Shown here: positions 18,048 through 26,025 of the stretch, one piece after another
Layout: each line of letters begins with the position of its first letter
Numbering within the stretch: position 1 is the stretch's first letter
The notes under the pieces: model-generated
What the model saw: only the letters and a program-made list of their open reading frames with translations
Database searches by the model: none
Told to the model about the DNA's origin: nothing
Position numbers and translations under genes: made by a program
NCBI GenBank assembly: GCA_026225565.1
Contig: JAMFTA010000043.1
Location: 1-33,864, forward strand
Reading direction: 5' to 3'
Length of the DNA stretch: 33,864 bases
Source of the DNA: Caulobacter sp.
GTDB lineage: Bacteria; Pseudomonadota; Alphaproteobacteria; Caulobacterales; Caulobacteraceae

Positions 18048-21000
18048 ATGGGCAGCGACCGAGCAAGGATCAGCTACGACCCCAGCCGGGCCTGGCGGTC
18101 GGTAGTGGCCCAACAGGGCCGCGTCACCCTGGAAGCCGACGTCAACGAGGCCTCGATCATCGCACAGGAGAACCTGCGGGCCGAGATCATCGACATCGTC
18201 GGGCCGGCGGGCACGCCCGACGATGGCTATGCGGTAAGCGGCGCCGGTCCGGGGGACATCAGCGTCGGGCCTGGAACCCTCTACCTCGGCGGATGGCGGC
18301 TCGCACTGGATCAGCCGCTGCTCGCCTCGGCCCAGCCCGACTGGCTGGATGCGCCCGCCTATGTCGGCGCCGGCGGCAATGAGGCGGTATTGCTGAGGGC
18401 GACCGAGCAGGATGTGACGGCGGTCGAGGATCAGGCGCTGCGCGAGGTGGCCCTGGGCGGTCCGGATACGGCCGCCCGCTCGCGTCTGCTGCAGCACGTC
18501 CTGCGCCTGCCGGTCACGGCATCCGACTGCGCGGACGCCGCGAAGGCGGTCGCCGCACAATTTGCGGCCCAGGGGCTTTCGATCGATCCCAAAACCCTGC
18601 AGATCCTGTCCACCGCACGTCTGAAGGTGGGTTTCGTGCCGCCGACCCCGGCGCCAGGGCCTTGCGATCCCCCCGCCCAGGGCGGCTATCTCGGCGCCGA
18701 CAACCAACTGATCCGCGTCACGGTGATCGCCTTTGATCCCCTAACGGGCAAGGGCACGCTGCTCTGGGGCTATAACAACGCTTCCTTCCTCTACCGGGGC
18801 TCCACGGCCGCGCCGGACAAGATCGTGCTGGCGGCCGATCCCATTGACGCCGAACACACGCCGACCGTCGGAAGCCCCATCGAAGTGGCGCGGACACGCA
18901 CCGCGTTGGACACCGGCAACTACATCGCCGCGCCCGAAGGCGAGGTGCGAACCCTGACGGCGCCCTACGCGCCCGACACACGCACCATCAGCCTGCCGTC
19001 CGCCTTGCCGACGGAGTATGTCGGCGACCCCAACGGGCCGCTGTTCATTCGGCTATGGCAGGCTGAGGTCGCCTTCACTTCAGGCCAGCCCACGCTTCTC
19101 GACCCTTCGGGCTTGCAGATCACCGTCAGCCTGGACGCCTTGCCAACCCTGGCTTCGCGCCCATTCTGGACCTTCGCCGTCAGACCCAGCACGCCGATCA
19201 ACGTCTATCCGGCCCGCTATGGCCAGTCCCCCCAACCGCCCGAGGGGCAGCGCCAATGGCTGTGCGAACTGGCTGTCATCGGCTGGGAGGGCCAAACCTT
19301 CCACTTGCTCGATGACTGTCGTCTGCCCTTTCTGCCGCTCACCCAGCAAACAAACGAGGATTGCTGCGGCGTGGTCGTGGGGCCAGACGACCTCACCGCC
19401 GGCCGCAACCTGCAGGCGATCATCGACCAGGCGGTCGCCTCCGGCCCCGGCAAGGTCACCTTGCGTCCAGGTCGCTACATCCTCGACCAACCGCTCAACC
19501 TCGGCTCCAAACACCGCGGTCTGGTCCTGGAAGGGTGCCAGGACGGAGCGGTGCTTCAGGCCGCGCAGGGCGCCGAGGGCCTCTTCGCCCAAGGGCTGGT
19601 GGTGATGCAGCACGCCGATGAATTGACGCTGTGCAATCTCCGCTTCGAACATCCCCTGGTCGGATGGAAATGGCCTGGCGGCGCCGACGGGTTCATCTCC
19701 ATAGGCGTGATGGCCGTGCATTGCGCCGGGTTGCGGATCGAGCGCTGTCTGTTCCGCTATCATTCGACACAGGATGCGCCTCTGGCGGCTGTCGGCGTCT
19801 ATGCGCGAAGCGAGTGCTGGGGATTGGAGCTGCGCGACAACGCCTTCCTTCGCGAAGGAAAGCCCGAAGAGGACGCCGGCCAACGGCGCGTCCTGATCGG
19901 CTACAGCCTCACCCCGGATTCATCGAACACCCGGCTGTGGGAGCACCGGATCTTTAAAAAAGCTTCCGTCCCGCCAGACGCCCGCCTGGAGGATGCGCTG
20001 ATCACCGGCAACCGATTCGAAGGCCTGACGGCTGCGGTGCTGGTGATGGCCCGTATGGGCGACATCCGGTGCGTCGCCAATCGGGTGCGCGACTGCATCG
20101 GCGGGCTGAACTTCTTCTCGTCCGACCTTGGGGGGACTTTGGAGTTGGCCAAGAGGATCGAGAACGGATCGGACGCCCAATTGGCGGCCGCTTTCAACGA
20201 CAGTCTGGACCTGTGGCTGCTCGACGTGGCGGTGGAACTGGGTGTGCTAATCCCCTTGCCGCCCCCATCGCCTGACGCTCCGCCGGCGTTGCTCTACCAT
20301 CCGGCGTCCGCCGAGGCCGCCCATCTGGCGGGGGCGGAGCTTCGCAGGCGCGCCGGGGCGATGTTCACGACCATATCGTCGAAGGCGGCCAAGGAGGCGG
20401 AGACTCCACCCGTCGAAGCTGAAGTCCTAAAGGCTCCGCAAAAGGCGGTCGATGAGGCGGTCACGGCGAAGGAAAAACGTGCGGCCGCCGCCGCCGTTCA
20501 GGCCGAAAAAGCCCTCGCCAAAGCGCGTCAGACGGCTTTCGACCACATCTATGGGATCGCTTTGCAAACGAGGCTGCTCGCCTCCGCCAAGTCGCGCCCA
20601 GTGCTGCTGATCAAGGACAACGACATCGAGGCGCTTGGCCTATTGCCGGCCCAGGGCGCCCAGTCGCGGACCAAGGGCAAGGCGGCTGTGCGGGAGATTG
20701 AGAAGGCGCAGGGCGTAAAATCCGAGAGGGCTGAGCTGAGTCCGGCAATGGCTGGCATCAATGTGGTGCTGGACTATGACCAGGATGACGGCTCGGTGAT
20801 GCTGCAAAACAACCGGGTGAAGATGGGCTCGGTCAGCGCCCCTGCGGCGGGCGTCCTGCTTCCCACCCTGGCGGTGGCGACTGGAAATCTCTTCGTCCAG
20901 CCCACGGATGCGATCCACACCCGCGCCGTCTGCTTCGCCCTCGTCGGCGCTTTTTCCGATTTAGGCCGGCTGGATGTGATGGGCAATCTGGTCACCGGGT

Positions 21001-21074
21001 CTGCAGTGATCAGCCCGCCGCGCTACACAAGCGCACCGACGACGAGCTGGGAATTCCTCAACGTGATAGGATGA
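18048..21074 (+). CDS. DUF6519 protein with right-handed beta-helix and charged helical insert
   Basis: The 1008-residue product opens with a DUF6519-type domain (RISYDPSRAWRSVVAQQGRVTLEADVNE at about residues 6-33, then SVGPGTLYLGGWRL), found at the end of many eCIS and tail-like loci. Residues about 445-700 resemble a right-handed parallel beta-helix: LQAIIDQAVASGPGKVTLRPGRYIL, LNLGSKHRGLVLEG, ITGNRFEGLTAAVLVMA. Residues about 755-840 form an Ala/Lys/Glu-rich helical stretch (KAVDEAVTAKEKRAAAAAVQAEKALAKARQ) that looks like a coiled coil inserted into the helix, after which beta strands resume (VMLQNNRVKMGSVSAPAAGVLL). It may be a fibre or surface adhesin on the baseplate; that is inferred from fold and position. 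Its stop overlaps the next ATG. Confidence 0.8.
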   Translation: MGSDRARISYDPSRAWRSVVAQQGRVTLEADVNEASIIAQENLRAEIIDIVGPAGTPDDGYAVSGAGPGDISVGPGTLYLGGWRLALDQPLLASAQPDWLDAPAYVGAGGNEAVLLRATEQDVTAVEDQALREVALGGPDTAARSRLLQHVLRLPVTASDCADAAKAVAAQFAAQGLSIDPKTLQILSTARLKVGFVPPTPAPGPCDPPAQGGYLGADNQLIRVTVIAFDPLTGKGTLLWGYNNASFLYRGSTAAPDKIVLAADPIDAEHTPTVGSPIEVARTRTALDTGNYIAAPEGEVRTLTAPYAPDTRTISLPSALPTEYVGDPNGPLFIRLWQAEVAFTSGQPTLLDPSGLQITVSLDALPTLASRPFWTFAVRPSTPINVYPARYGQSPQPPEGQRQWLCELAVIGWEGQTFHLLDDCRLPFLPLTQQTNEDCCGVVVGPDDLTAGRNLQAIIDQAVASGPGKVTLRPGRYILDQPLNLGSKHRGLVLEGCQDGAVLQAAQGAEGLFAQGLVVMQHADELTLCNLRFEHPLVGWKWPGGADGFISIGVMAVHCAGLRIERCLFRYHSTQDAPLAAVGVYARSECWGLELRDNAFLREGKPEEDAGQRRVLIGYSLTPDSSNTRLWEHRIFKKASVPPDARLEDALITGNRFEGLTAAVLVMARMGDIRCVANRVRDCIGGLNFFSSDLGGTLELAKRIENGSDAQLAAAFNDSLDLWLLDVAVELGVLIPLPPPSPDAPPALLYHPASAEAAHLAGAELRRRAGAMFTTISSKAAKEAETPPVEAEVLKAPQKAVDEAVTAKEKRAAAAAVQAEKALAKARQTAFDHIYGIALQTRLLASAKSRPVLLIKDNDIEALGLLPAQGAQSRTKGKAAVREIEKAQGVKSERAELSPAMAGINVVLDYDQDDGSVMLQNNRVKMGSVSAPAAGVLLPTLAVATGNLFVQPTDAIHTRAVCFALVGAFSDLGRLDVMGNLVTGSAVISPPRYTSAPTTSWEFLNVIG

Positions 21075-21919
21075 CGACCATGATGAGAAGCCTGCGTAGA
21101 AAGCGCGACACCGCCGTCGGGGCGCTGGCCAACACCCCGGTCTCCCACCGTCGCGCGACGAGCTTGGGCAACCAGGCGCGGCTGCGGCAGATGGGCCATG
21201 CGCCCGAAATGGTCGTGGCCGTCGACCATAGCGATCCCGGCGTCGCGCTGACCACCAGAGACCCTGATGGCGCGGCGAAGGACGATGTTGTCTCTCTGGA
21301 TGCGGGCGCACCGGCCGCCGACGCCGGCGCACCGGCCGCCCCAGCGCCCGACGCGGGGACCGGGGCGCCGGCTCCGGCCGCACCGGCTCAAGCAGCGCCC
21401 GCGCCCGCGGCCCCGGCCGCGTGCGACTGTCAGCTGGCGAGCGGCCCGACCTACACGCCGAGCCCCAGTCCGCCGGTGACGACCGCCGGCGGACGGAAGA
21501 GCGCCACCTTCAACCTGGCTGCATCTTTCGCCACCAACGCCGCGACGAACGCCGTGCCCGGGTGCTGTCAGGTGCAGCAATTTATCAAGTGGGACTCACG
21601 GTTTGCGACGTGGCGCGGCGGTCCGCTCCATGCGGGATTCGCCGGGATTGGGGCGGATACCTGGGCCGAGGACCGTGACCTGGCAGGCGGGCGATATGGA
21701 CGCCGCGGCGGTCCATCGAGCCAGCCCGTCGCCGGATGCGGAGACGAATACACGACCGCCGGGCGGCGCGACATGGCCAATGGCGACACCTATTGCGGCA
21801 GGGATACGCCGAGCGGGCCCGACGACATGGTGGGAACGTTCAAATTCCAGTTGGTGGTGTTCAAGACCGGCGGCACGGCGGTGGCTCGAAGCGCCGTCAT
21901 CACGGTCAACTGGGGATGA
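21071..21919 (+). CDS. probable eCIS cargo or accessory protein with GNQARLR motif and Cys-containing C-terminal domain
   Basis: The 282-residue product has three parts. A basic N-terminus (MRSLRRKRD) leads to SLGNQARLRQM at residues 31-41, the same motif as in the DUF4157 protein two genes on. Residues about 78-117 are a low-complexity Ala/Pro/Gly/Asp linker with repeated GAPA units. The C-terminal domain starts at CDCQ and contains CCQVQQFIKWDSRF, then AGCGDEYTTAGRRDMANGDTYCGRDTPSGPDD, ending in a strand (TAVARSAVITVNWG). I do not recognise a named family. The ATG at 21071 overlaps the previous stop; ATGs at 21080 and 21083 are alternative starts. The tag-linker-domain layout suggests a delivered effector, but this is inference. 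Confidence 0.75.
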   Translation: MTTMMRSLRRKRDTAVGALANTPVSHRRATSLGNQARLRQMGHAPEMVVAVDHSDPGVALTTRDPDGAAKDDVVSLDAGAPAADAGAPAAPAPDAGTGAPAPAAPAQAAPAPAAPAACDCQLASGPTYTPSPSPPVTTAGGRKSATFNLAASFATNAATNAVPGCCQVQQFIKWDSRFATWRGGPLHAGFAGIGADTWAEDRDLAGGRYGRRGGPSSQPVAGCGDEYTTAGRRDMANGDTYCGRDTPSGPDDMVGTFKFQLVVFKTGGTAVARSAVITVNWG

Positions 21920-22356
21920 GGCTAGGTGGCGACCCGAAAGGCGGCGCAGGCGCGACCGGCGAAGCGCCTGACAGCCTGGCGATCTGCATAGACCTGCAGC
22001 GCCGCCATCCGCCGATCGGTAAGGTGATGGTTGTCAACGGCGGGGTCGAGCCGCTCCGTATCTGGATCGGCGGGAACAGCTGGGGGGACGGCGCCTTGAC
22101 CTTCCAGCTCGAAGGTTTCCGCATCGCCAGGCTCCCTCAAGTCTACTCGCGTAACGTGCCTGCCTTTATGGAACTCGGCCCCGACGAAACCTTTGAGACT
22201 CCATTCGATCTTGGGGATGGCGGTTGGGAGCCGAGCGTCGTTGAGGTCTCGGGGCGTATGCTCACGGCTTGGTTCGAGATCGCCGATTCCGTCGAGGCGC
22301 GGGAACATCATGTCTGGGTCGGACGCATCCAAAGCGATCCGGTCCAACTCCTCTAA
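21916..22356 (+). CDS. small beta-rich hypothetical protein, 146 aa
   Basis: The ATG at 21916 overlaps the previous stop (ATGA), so I prefer it to earlier in-frame codons lying inside the upstream gene. The product contains LRIWIGGNSWGDGALTFQLEG, then LPQVYSRNVPAFMELGPDETFETPFDLGDGGWEP, a regular beta-sandwich-like pattern, and ends VWVGRIQSDPVQLL. No signal peptide, membrane segment or GNQARLR motif is present. I recall similar hypothetical proteins elsewhere but cannot name a family. Lying between two candidate cargo genes it could be an immunity protein, a chaperone or a particle component; the sequence does not decide. Confidence 0.7.
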   Translation: MRLGGDPKGGAGATGEAPDSLAICIDLQRRHPPIGKVMVVNGGVEPLRIWIGGNSWGDGALTFQLEGFRIARLPQVYSRNVPAFMELGPDETFETPFDLGDGGWEPSVVEVSGRMLTAWFEIADSVEAREHHVWVGRIQSDPVQLL

Positions 22357-22404
22357 TGGCAAGGATCTTCCGCTCGTGACCCTTCCGAGAACAACGGTTC
22401 GCAC

Positions 22405-24111
22405 ATGACCGGACCCTCAAGGGCTGTCGCCACCAAAGGCGGCCTTGCCGCCGCGGTCGACGCCGCGTCACCGACGCGGCCGGCCTCCATGGGCAATCAG
22501 GCCAGGCTTCGCCGCCTGGCGCAGAACGGCCTTCCCCAGACGTCCGAGGCTGGCGCACCCGCCGCGCCTCAATCCGGATTGCTCATCGGCGATCGTGACG
22601 ATCCCCTGGAACGAGAGGCGGACCAGGTCGCCGACCGGGTGATGCAGGCGCAGGCTTCGAAGATCGACCCCGCTGCGACGGGCCTGCGGCTCAGCCGCAA
22701 GTGCTCCGCCTGCGAGGAGGAAGACAGGCCGAAGGTCGGGGCGAGTTGGGTCGATCCCACGGCGGCCCCGATCAAGATCAGCCGCAAGTGCTCCGCCTGC
22801 GAAGAAGATGAGAAGCCAAAACTGCGGGCCAAGCCGACGGGCGCGCCGACGGCGGGGGACGGCGAGGCGGCGCCGGCCTCTGTGCGGGAGGTGCTGGACT
22901 CGCCCGGGCGAGCCCTCGACCCCGCGTTGCGTGACTTTTTCGAGCCTCGGTTCGGCGCCGATCTTGGAACCGTCCGGCTGCACGTCGACAGCCAGGCGGG
23001 GAATTCCGCGCGCGAGATCGGCGCCCTGGCCTACGCCGTCGACGAACACGTGGCCGTGGACCCGGCCCATTACCGACCCTCCACCGATGACGGCCGCCGC
23101 CTGCTGGCGCACGAACTCACCCATGTGCTCCAGCAGCGAGACGGCGTCAGAACCCTTCGGCGGCGGGCCGCAAATTGCCCGGCGAAAGCGCCCGATCCAC
23201 CGACGATCAACACCATGGACGACTTCATCGGGCTGGTTCAGCGGGTGGAGGCTTCCGCGCCGGCGGGGACGGACGCGATCGCCATCGCCATCGCCATCGC
23301 CATCGCCCAGGTGATCGGCCGGACCAAATACGATGGGGCCGCATGGGACTGGCTTCTCCCCAGCGGCAAGGGCAAGCCGGGCGCCTCTGTGGGTGGAGGG
23401 GTTACGGCCGACGATATCGGCGCCCTATGCTTCAAACTGATCGTTTCCCTGCCTGGCGGCGGTATGGAAGACCCAATGCACGTCATCGCCGCGATCCTGG
23501 CCGATGCCGAGACCCAGGCCGCTGGCACTGGGGCCACCGGTCTGTCGCGGCTTGTCCAGGCGCTTCCGGCATCGGTGTCGCAGCGCGGCGCCTCAACCTG
23601 GGTCGGCGACGTCGGCAAGGCCGCGGCGGAATGGCAGGTCGTCATTCCCTTGCCGAAAGGCGGGTACGGAAAGCCGGACTATATGGAAGCCAACGCGGCC
23701 CCACATGATTTGATGGCGGATATAGACGGCGTGGCGATGACCTCGAAGTCCCCAGCCAGCGGCTTCGCGTTCGACAAGACAAAACCCTTGTCCGACAATC
23801 TGCGGCGCTTCTTCAGTCCGGCGAAGGGAACAGGTCGGGAGCGGCGGTTCCATACCTTCTGCAGCGCAGAGGGATTGGCTCTGGAAACGGACGGCGTCTC
23901 GCTCTCCGCCGGCGCCAAGACGGCGATCGGGCAGAAGGTGAAGGACTTCGCCGATTGGTACGCCAAGAACGATCCCGAAATCATCAAGTGGCTGGCGCTC
24001 ATGGCGGACACCTATGCGAAACAGTGGATGGCGCGCGCCGGCGACTGGCAGTGGTTCGCCGATCAGTTCATCGATTTCGTCCAGAAAGGCCTCACCGCCG
24101 AGGGCGCCTAG
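22405..24111 (+). CDS. DUF4157 eCIS-associated protein with HELTH motif and unknown C-terminal domain
   Basis: The 568-residue product is a typical eCIS-associated DUF4157 protein. In order: SMGNQARLRRL at residues 28-38; DDPLEREADQVADRVM at 65-80; two copies of RKCSACEE (98-105 and 127-134) whose CxxC pairs could bind a metal; a linker; then the DUF4157 core from about 171, with LDPALRDFFEPRFGADLGTVRLH, AYAVDEHVAV and LLAHELTHVLQQ. The HELTH at 236-240 is a zincin-type HExxH motif. Residues about 270-568 form a separate domain beginning TMDDFIGLVQRVEAS that I do not recognise; it contains an 11-residue Ala-Ile alternation (291-301). DUF4157 is known as an eCIS marker, often fused to toxin domains, so the C-terminus may be a toxin. 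The gene starts 48 bases after its neighbour and ends the operon. Confidence 0.85.
   Translation: MTGPSRAVATKGGLAAAVDAASPTRPASMGNQARLRRLAQNGLPQTSEAGAPAAPQSGLLIGDRDDPLEREADQVADRVMQAQASKIDPAATGLRLSRKCSACEEEDRPKVGASWVDPTAAPIKISRKCSACEEDEKPKLRAKPTGAPTAGDGEAAPASVREVLDSPGRALDPALRDFFEPRFGADLGTVRLHVDSQAGNSAREIGALAYAVDEHVAVDPAHYRPSTDDGRRLLAHELTHVLQQRDGVRTLRRRAANCPAKAPDPPTINTMDDFIGLVQRVEASAPAGTDAIAIAIAIAIAQVIGRTKYDGAAWDWLLPSGKGKPGASVGGGVTADDIGALCFKLIVSLPGGGMEDPMHVIAAILADAETQAAGTGATGLSRLVQALPASVSQRGASTWVGDVGKAAAEWQVVIPLPKGGYGKPDYMEANAAPHDLMADIDGVAMTSKSPASGFAFDKTKPLSDNLRRFFSPAKGTGRERRFHTFCSAEGLALETDGVSLSAGAKTAIGQKVKDFADWYAKNDPEIIKWLALMADTYAKQWMARAGDWQWFADQFIDFVQKGLTAEGA
22691..22802 (+). repeat. direct repeat encoding two RKCSACEE Cys-pair modules
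   Basis: Two identical 25-base blocks at 22691-22715 and 22778-22802 lie exactly 87 bases (29 codons) apart in the same frame inside the DUF4157 gene. Each encodes SRKCSACE. The bases between them are less similar, so selection on the Cys-pair module or recent duplication of the unit is likely. Confidence 0.85.
23275..23307 (+). repeat. hexanucleotide GCCATC microsatellite inside the DUF4157 gene
   Basis: After GCGATC there are four perfect GCCATC units (23281-23304) followed by GCC. They encode alternating Ala-Ile. Slippage would add or remove two residues without shifting the frame. Confidence 0.85.
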
Positions 24112-24167
24112 GTTGGAGAATTCCCGCATCGGCGGCGGGGACGGCTTTGCCAGACTGACCTTGCGTT

Positions 24168-24260
24168 GAAGACCCCTTTGTCTGGAGCGCCGATCCCGAC
24201 ACAATCATCGCCGCCGCAAGCGAAGGCCGCCAGGCCTTGGATTGGATCGCACGACTTTGG
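24168..24260 (+). pseudogene. possible C-terminal remnant of an IS630-like transposase
   Basis: In the 271-base gap between the eCIS operon and the peptide transporter, the frame at 24168 reads EDPFVWSADPDTIIAAASEG followed by RQALDWIARLW. This resembles the PFxWTxDPDxIIAAVxRGxxxLxSI end of IS630-type transposases as I remember it. The frame is preceded by a stop at 24156-24158, no transposase start or core is present, and no inverted repeats were found. It would be a decayed fragment. The rest of the gap shows no clear gene or terminator. Confidence 0.35.
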
Positions 24261-24382
24261 CGGATCGCGACACCTGCAATCTGGGCTGGCTCAGGGTCGA
24301 TGCGATTTGTCTGGCTTTCAGGTTTGCGACGCGGTTTTCTTTTAACCCACTGGGGAATTTACGCCGGTAGGTGCAATCGCGC

Positions 24383-25831
24383 ATGAATGTCCAATCGCCA
24401 TCCGCGGTGACCTCCCACGCTAAATTGTTTCTGGGTCACCCGGTGGGCCTGGGCTACCTGGCCTTCGCTGAAGCTTGGGAGCGGTTCTCCTTTTCCGGTA
24501 TGCAGGCCCTCTTGGTGCTCTACATGGGCCAGCGCCTCTTGCTGCCCGGGCATGTGGAGCATGTGGCCGGGTTTTCCGCCTTTCGCGGTTGGATCGATGG
24601 GGCCTATGGCCGCCATCTCTCCGTCGGCGCCTTGGCCTCGGCGATCTTCGGCCTCTACTCGGGCGGGGTCTATCTGACGCCGGTGCTGGGCGGATGGCTG
24701 GCCGACCGGGTGCTGGGGCGCACGCGCACCATCACCCTGGGCGCCCTCCTGTTGATGGTCGGGCATTTCCTGATGGCCTTCGAGGCGCCCTTCCTGATCG
24801 CCCTGGCCTGTCTGGCGGCGGGGGTGGGCTGTTTTAAGAGCAACATCGCCACCCAGGTGGGCGAGCTCTACGCCCCAGGGGATTTGCGCCGGGCCGACGC
24901 CTTCCAGCTCTATATGATCGGCATCAGCACGGCGGCGATGATCGCCCCGCTGGTCTGCGGCGCCCTGGGCCAGAAGGTGGCCTGGCACTGGGGTTTCGGC
25001 GCGGCGGGGGTGGGGATGCTGGTCGGGCTGGCGGTCTATCTTCGCGGCCGGCGCTGGTATCCGGACGTCTTGACGGAGCCGGGCCGGGCGCCGCGCGCCA
25101 AGCTGCTCAGGAGCGCGGGGCCGACCGTCCTGGTGCTGCTGGCGCTGTTGCCGGCTCTGGCCTTATCCTCGGTGGGCAATGAGCAGATGTTTAACGCCTA
25201 TCTGGTGTGGGGCGAGGCCCACCTGGATCTGCGCGTGCTCGGCCAGTCGATGCCAGTGACCTGGCTGCTCTCCGCCGACGCTCTGATCGCCACCGGCGCC
25301 ATGGCCGGCACGGTGCTGTTTTGGCGCTGGTGGGCGACGCGCCATCGCGAGCCCGATGAGATCGTCAAGCTGGTGCTGGGGGTGGCGATCTCGGCGACGG
25401 CGCCCCTGATCCTGGCGCTGGCGAGCCTTGGGGAAGCCAGCACGGGGCGCAGGATCGGCCTCAGCTGGGCGATCCTCTTCCACCTGATCAATGAGATCGG
25501 CGTCGCCAACGTTTTTCCCGTCGGGCTGGCGCTGTTCTCGCGTGCGGCGCCCAAGGCGGTGGGCGGAGTGATGATCGGCGTCTACTACCTGAACCTGTTC
25601 GCCTCCAACATGCTGGTCGGCTGGCTGGGGACCCTATACGAGCGAATGACGCCCGCTGCCTTTTGGCTGTTGCACGCGGCCCTGGTGGCGATCGGCGGTG
25701 GTTTCCTGCTGGTCGCCGCCCTCATCTTCCGGCGCGTCCTGGCGCCAAGGGTCGATCTTGAACTCATGTTGGATGCGGCGAGCGTCGTCGCCAGAGAACT
25801 CGCAAACGAACCGTCCCGATATCGCTCCTAG
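24383..25831 (+). CDS. POT-family proton-dependent peptide transporter
   Basis: The 482-residue product is an inner-membrane major facilitator of the POT/PTR2 (peptide:H+ symporter) family, which imports di- and tripeptides. The first membrane segment holds the ExxER motif in AFAEAWERFSFSGMQALLVLYM, which couples peptide binding to protons. The family signature follows: YSGGVYLTPVLGGWLADRVLGRTRTITLGALLLMVGHFLM, then CFKSNIATQVGELY. About 12-14 hydrophobic segments run to FLLVAALIFRR near the C-terminus. The ATG at 24383 is preferred; a GTG at 24371 would add four residues. It stands alone, separated from the eCIS operon by a gap with a possible transposon scar, so it is probably not part of that system. 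Confidence 0.88.
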   Translation: MNVQSPSAVTSHAKLFLGHPVGLGYLAFAEAWERFSFSGMQALLVLYMGQRLLLPGHVEHVAGFSAFRGWIDGAYGRHLSVGALASAIFGLYSGGVYLTPVLGGWLADRVLGRTRTITLGALLLMVGHFLMAFEAPFLIALACLAAGVGCFKSNIATQVGELYAPGDLRRADAFQLYMIGISTAAMIAPLVCGALGQKVAWHWGFGAAGVGMLVGLAVYLRGRRWYPDVLTEPGRAPRAKLLRSAGPTVLVLLALLPALALSSVGNEQMFNAYLVWGEAHLDLRVLGQSMPVTWLLSADALIATGAMAGTVLFWRWWATRHREPDEIVKLVLGVAISATAPLILALASLGEASTGRRIGLSWAILFHLINEIGVANVFPVGLALFSRAAPKAVGGVMIGVYYLNLFASNMLVGWLGTLYERMTPAAFWLLHAALVAIGGGFLLVAALIFRRVLAPRVDLELMLDAASVVARELANEPSRYRS

Positions 25832-26025
25832 ACCATTCTTCGTCATCGCGCCGATACCGGCAGGCCTTGGTTAGGGCGAGGTCGGGCCCTTCTCAGGCGA
25901 TGCTCTGGCCGGCGGATTTGTGTCCAACGTCGATCTGCGCGCAGAGGCAGATTCTGGGCATTCGCGGAGTCCGCTGCAAGATTTGACGCACCCTTTCTGG
26001 CGATGCACCATCGAGTTCTGGGTGG

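Noticed and set aside
467-21074. Prophage or R-type tailocin
   Set aside because: No head, terminase, integrase, holin or lysin genes, while DUF4255, AAA+, DUF6519 and DUF4157 genes are typical of eCIS.
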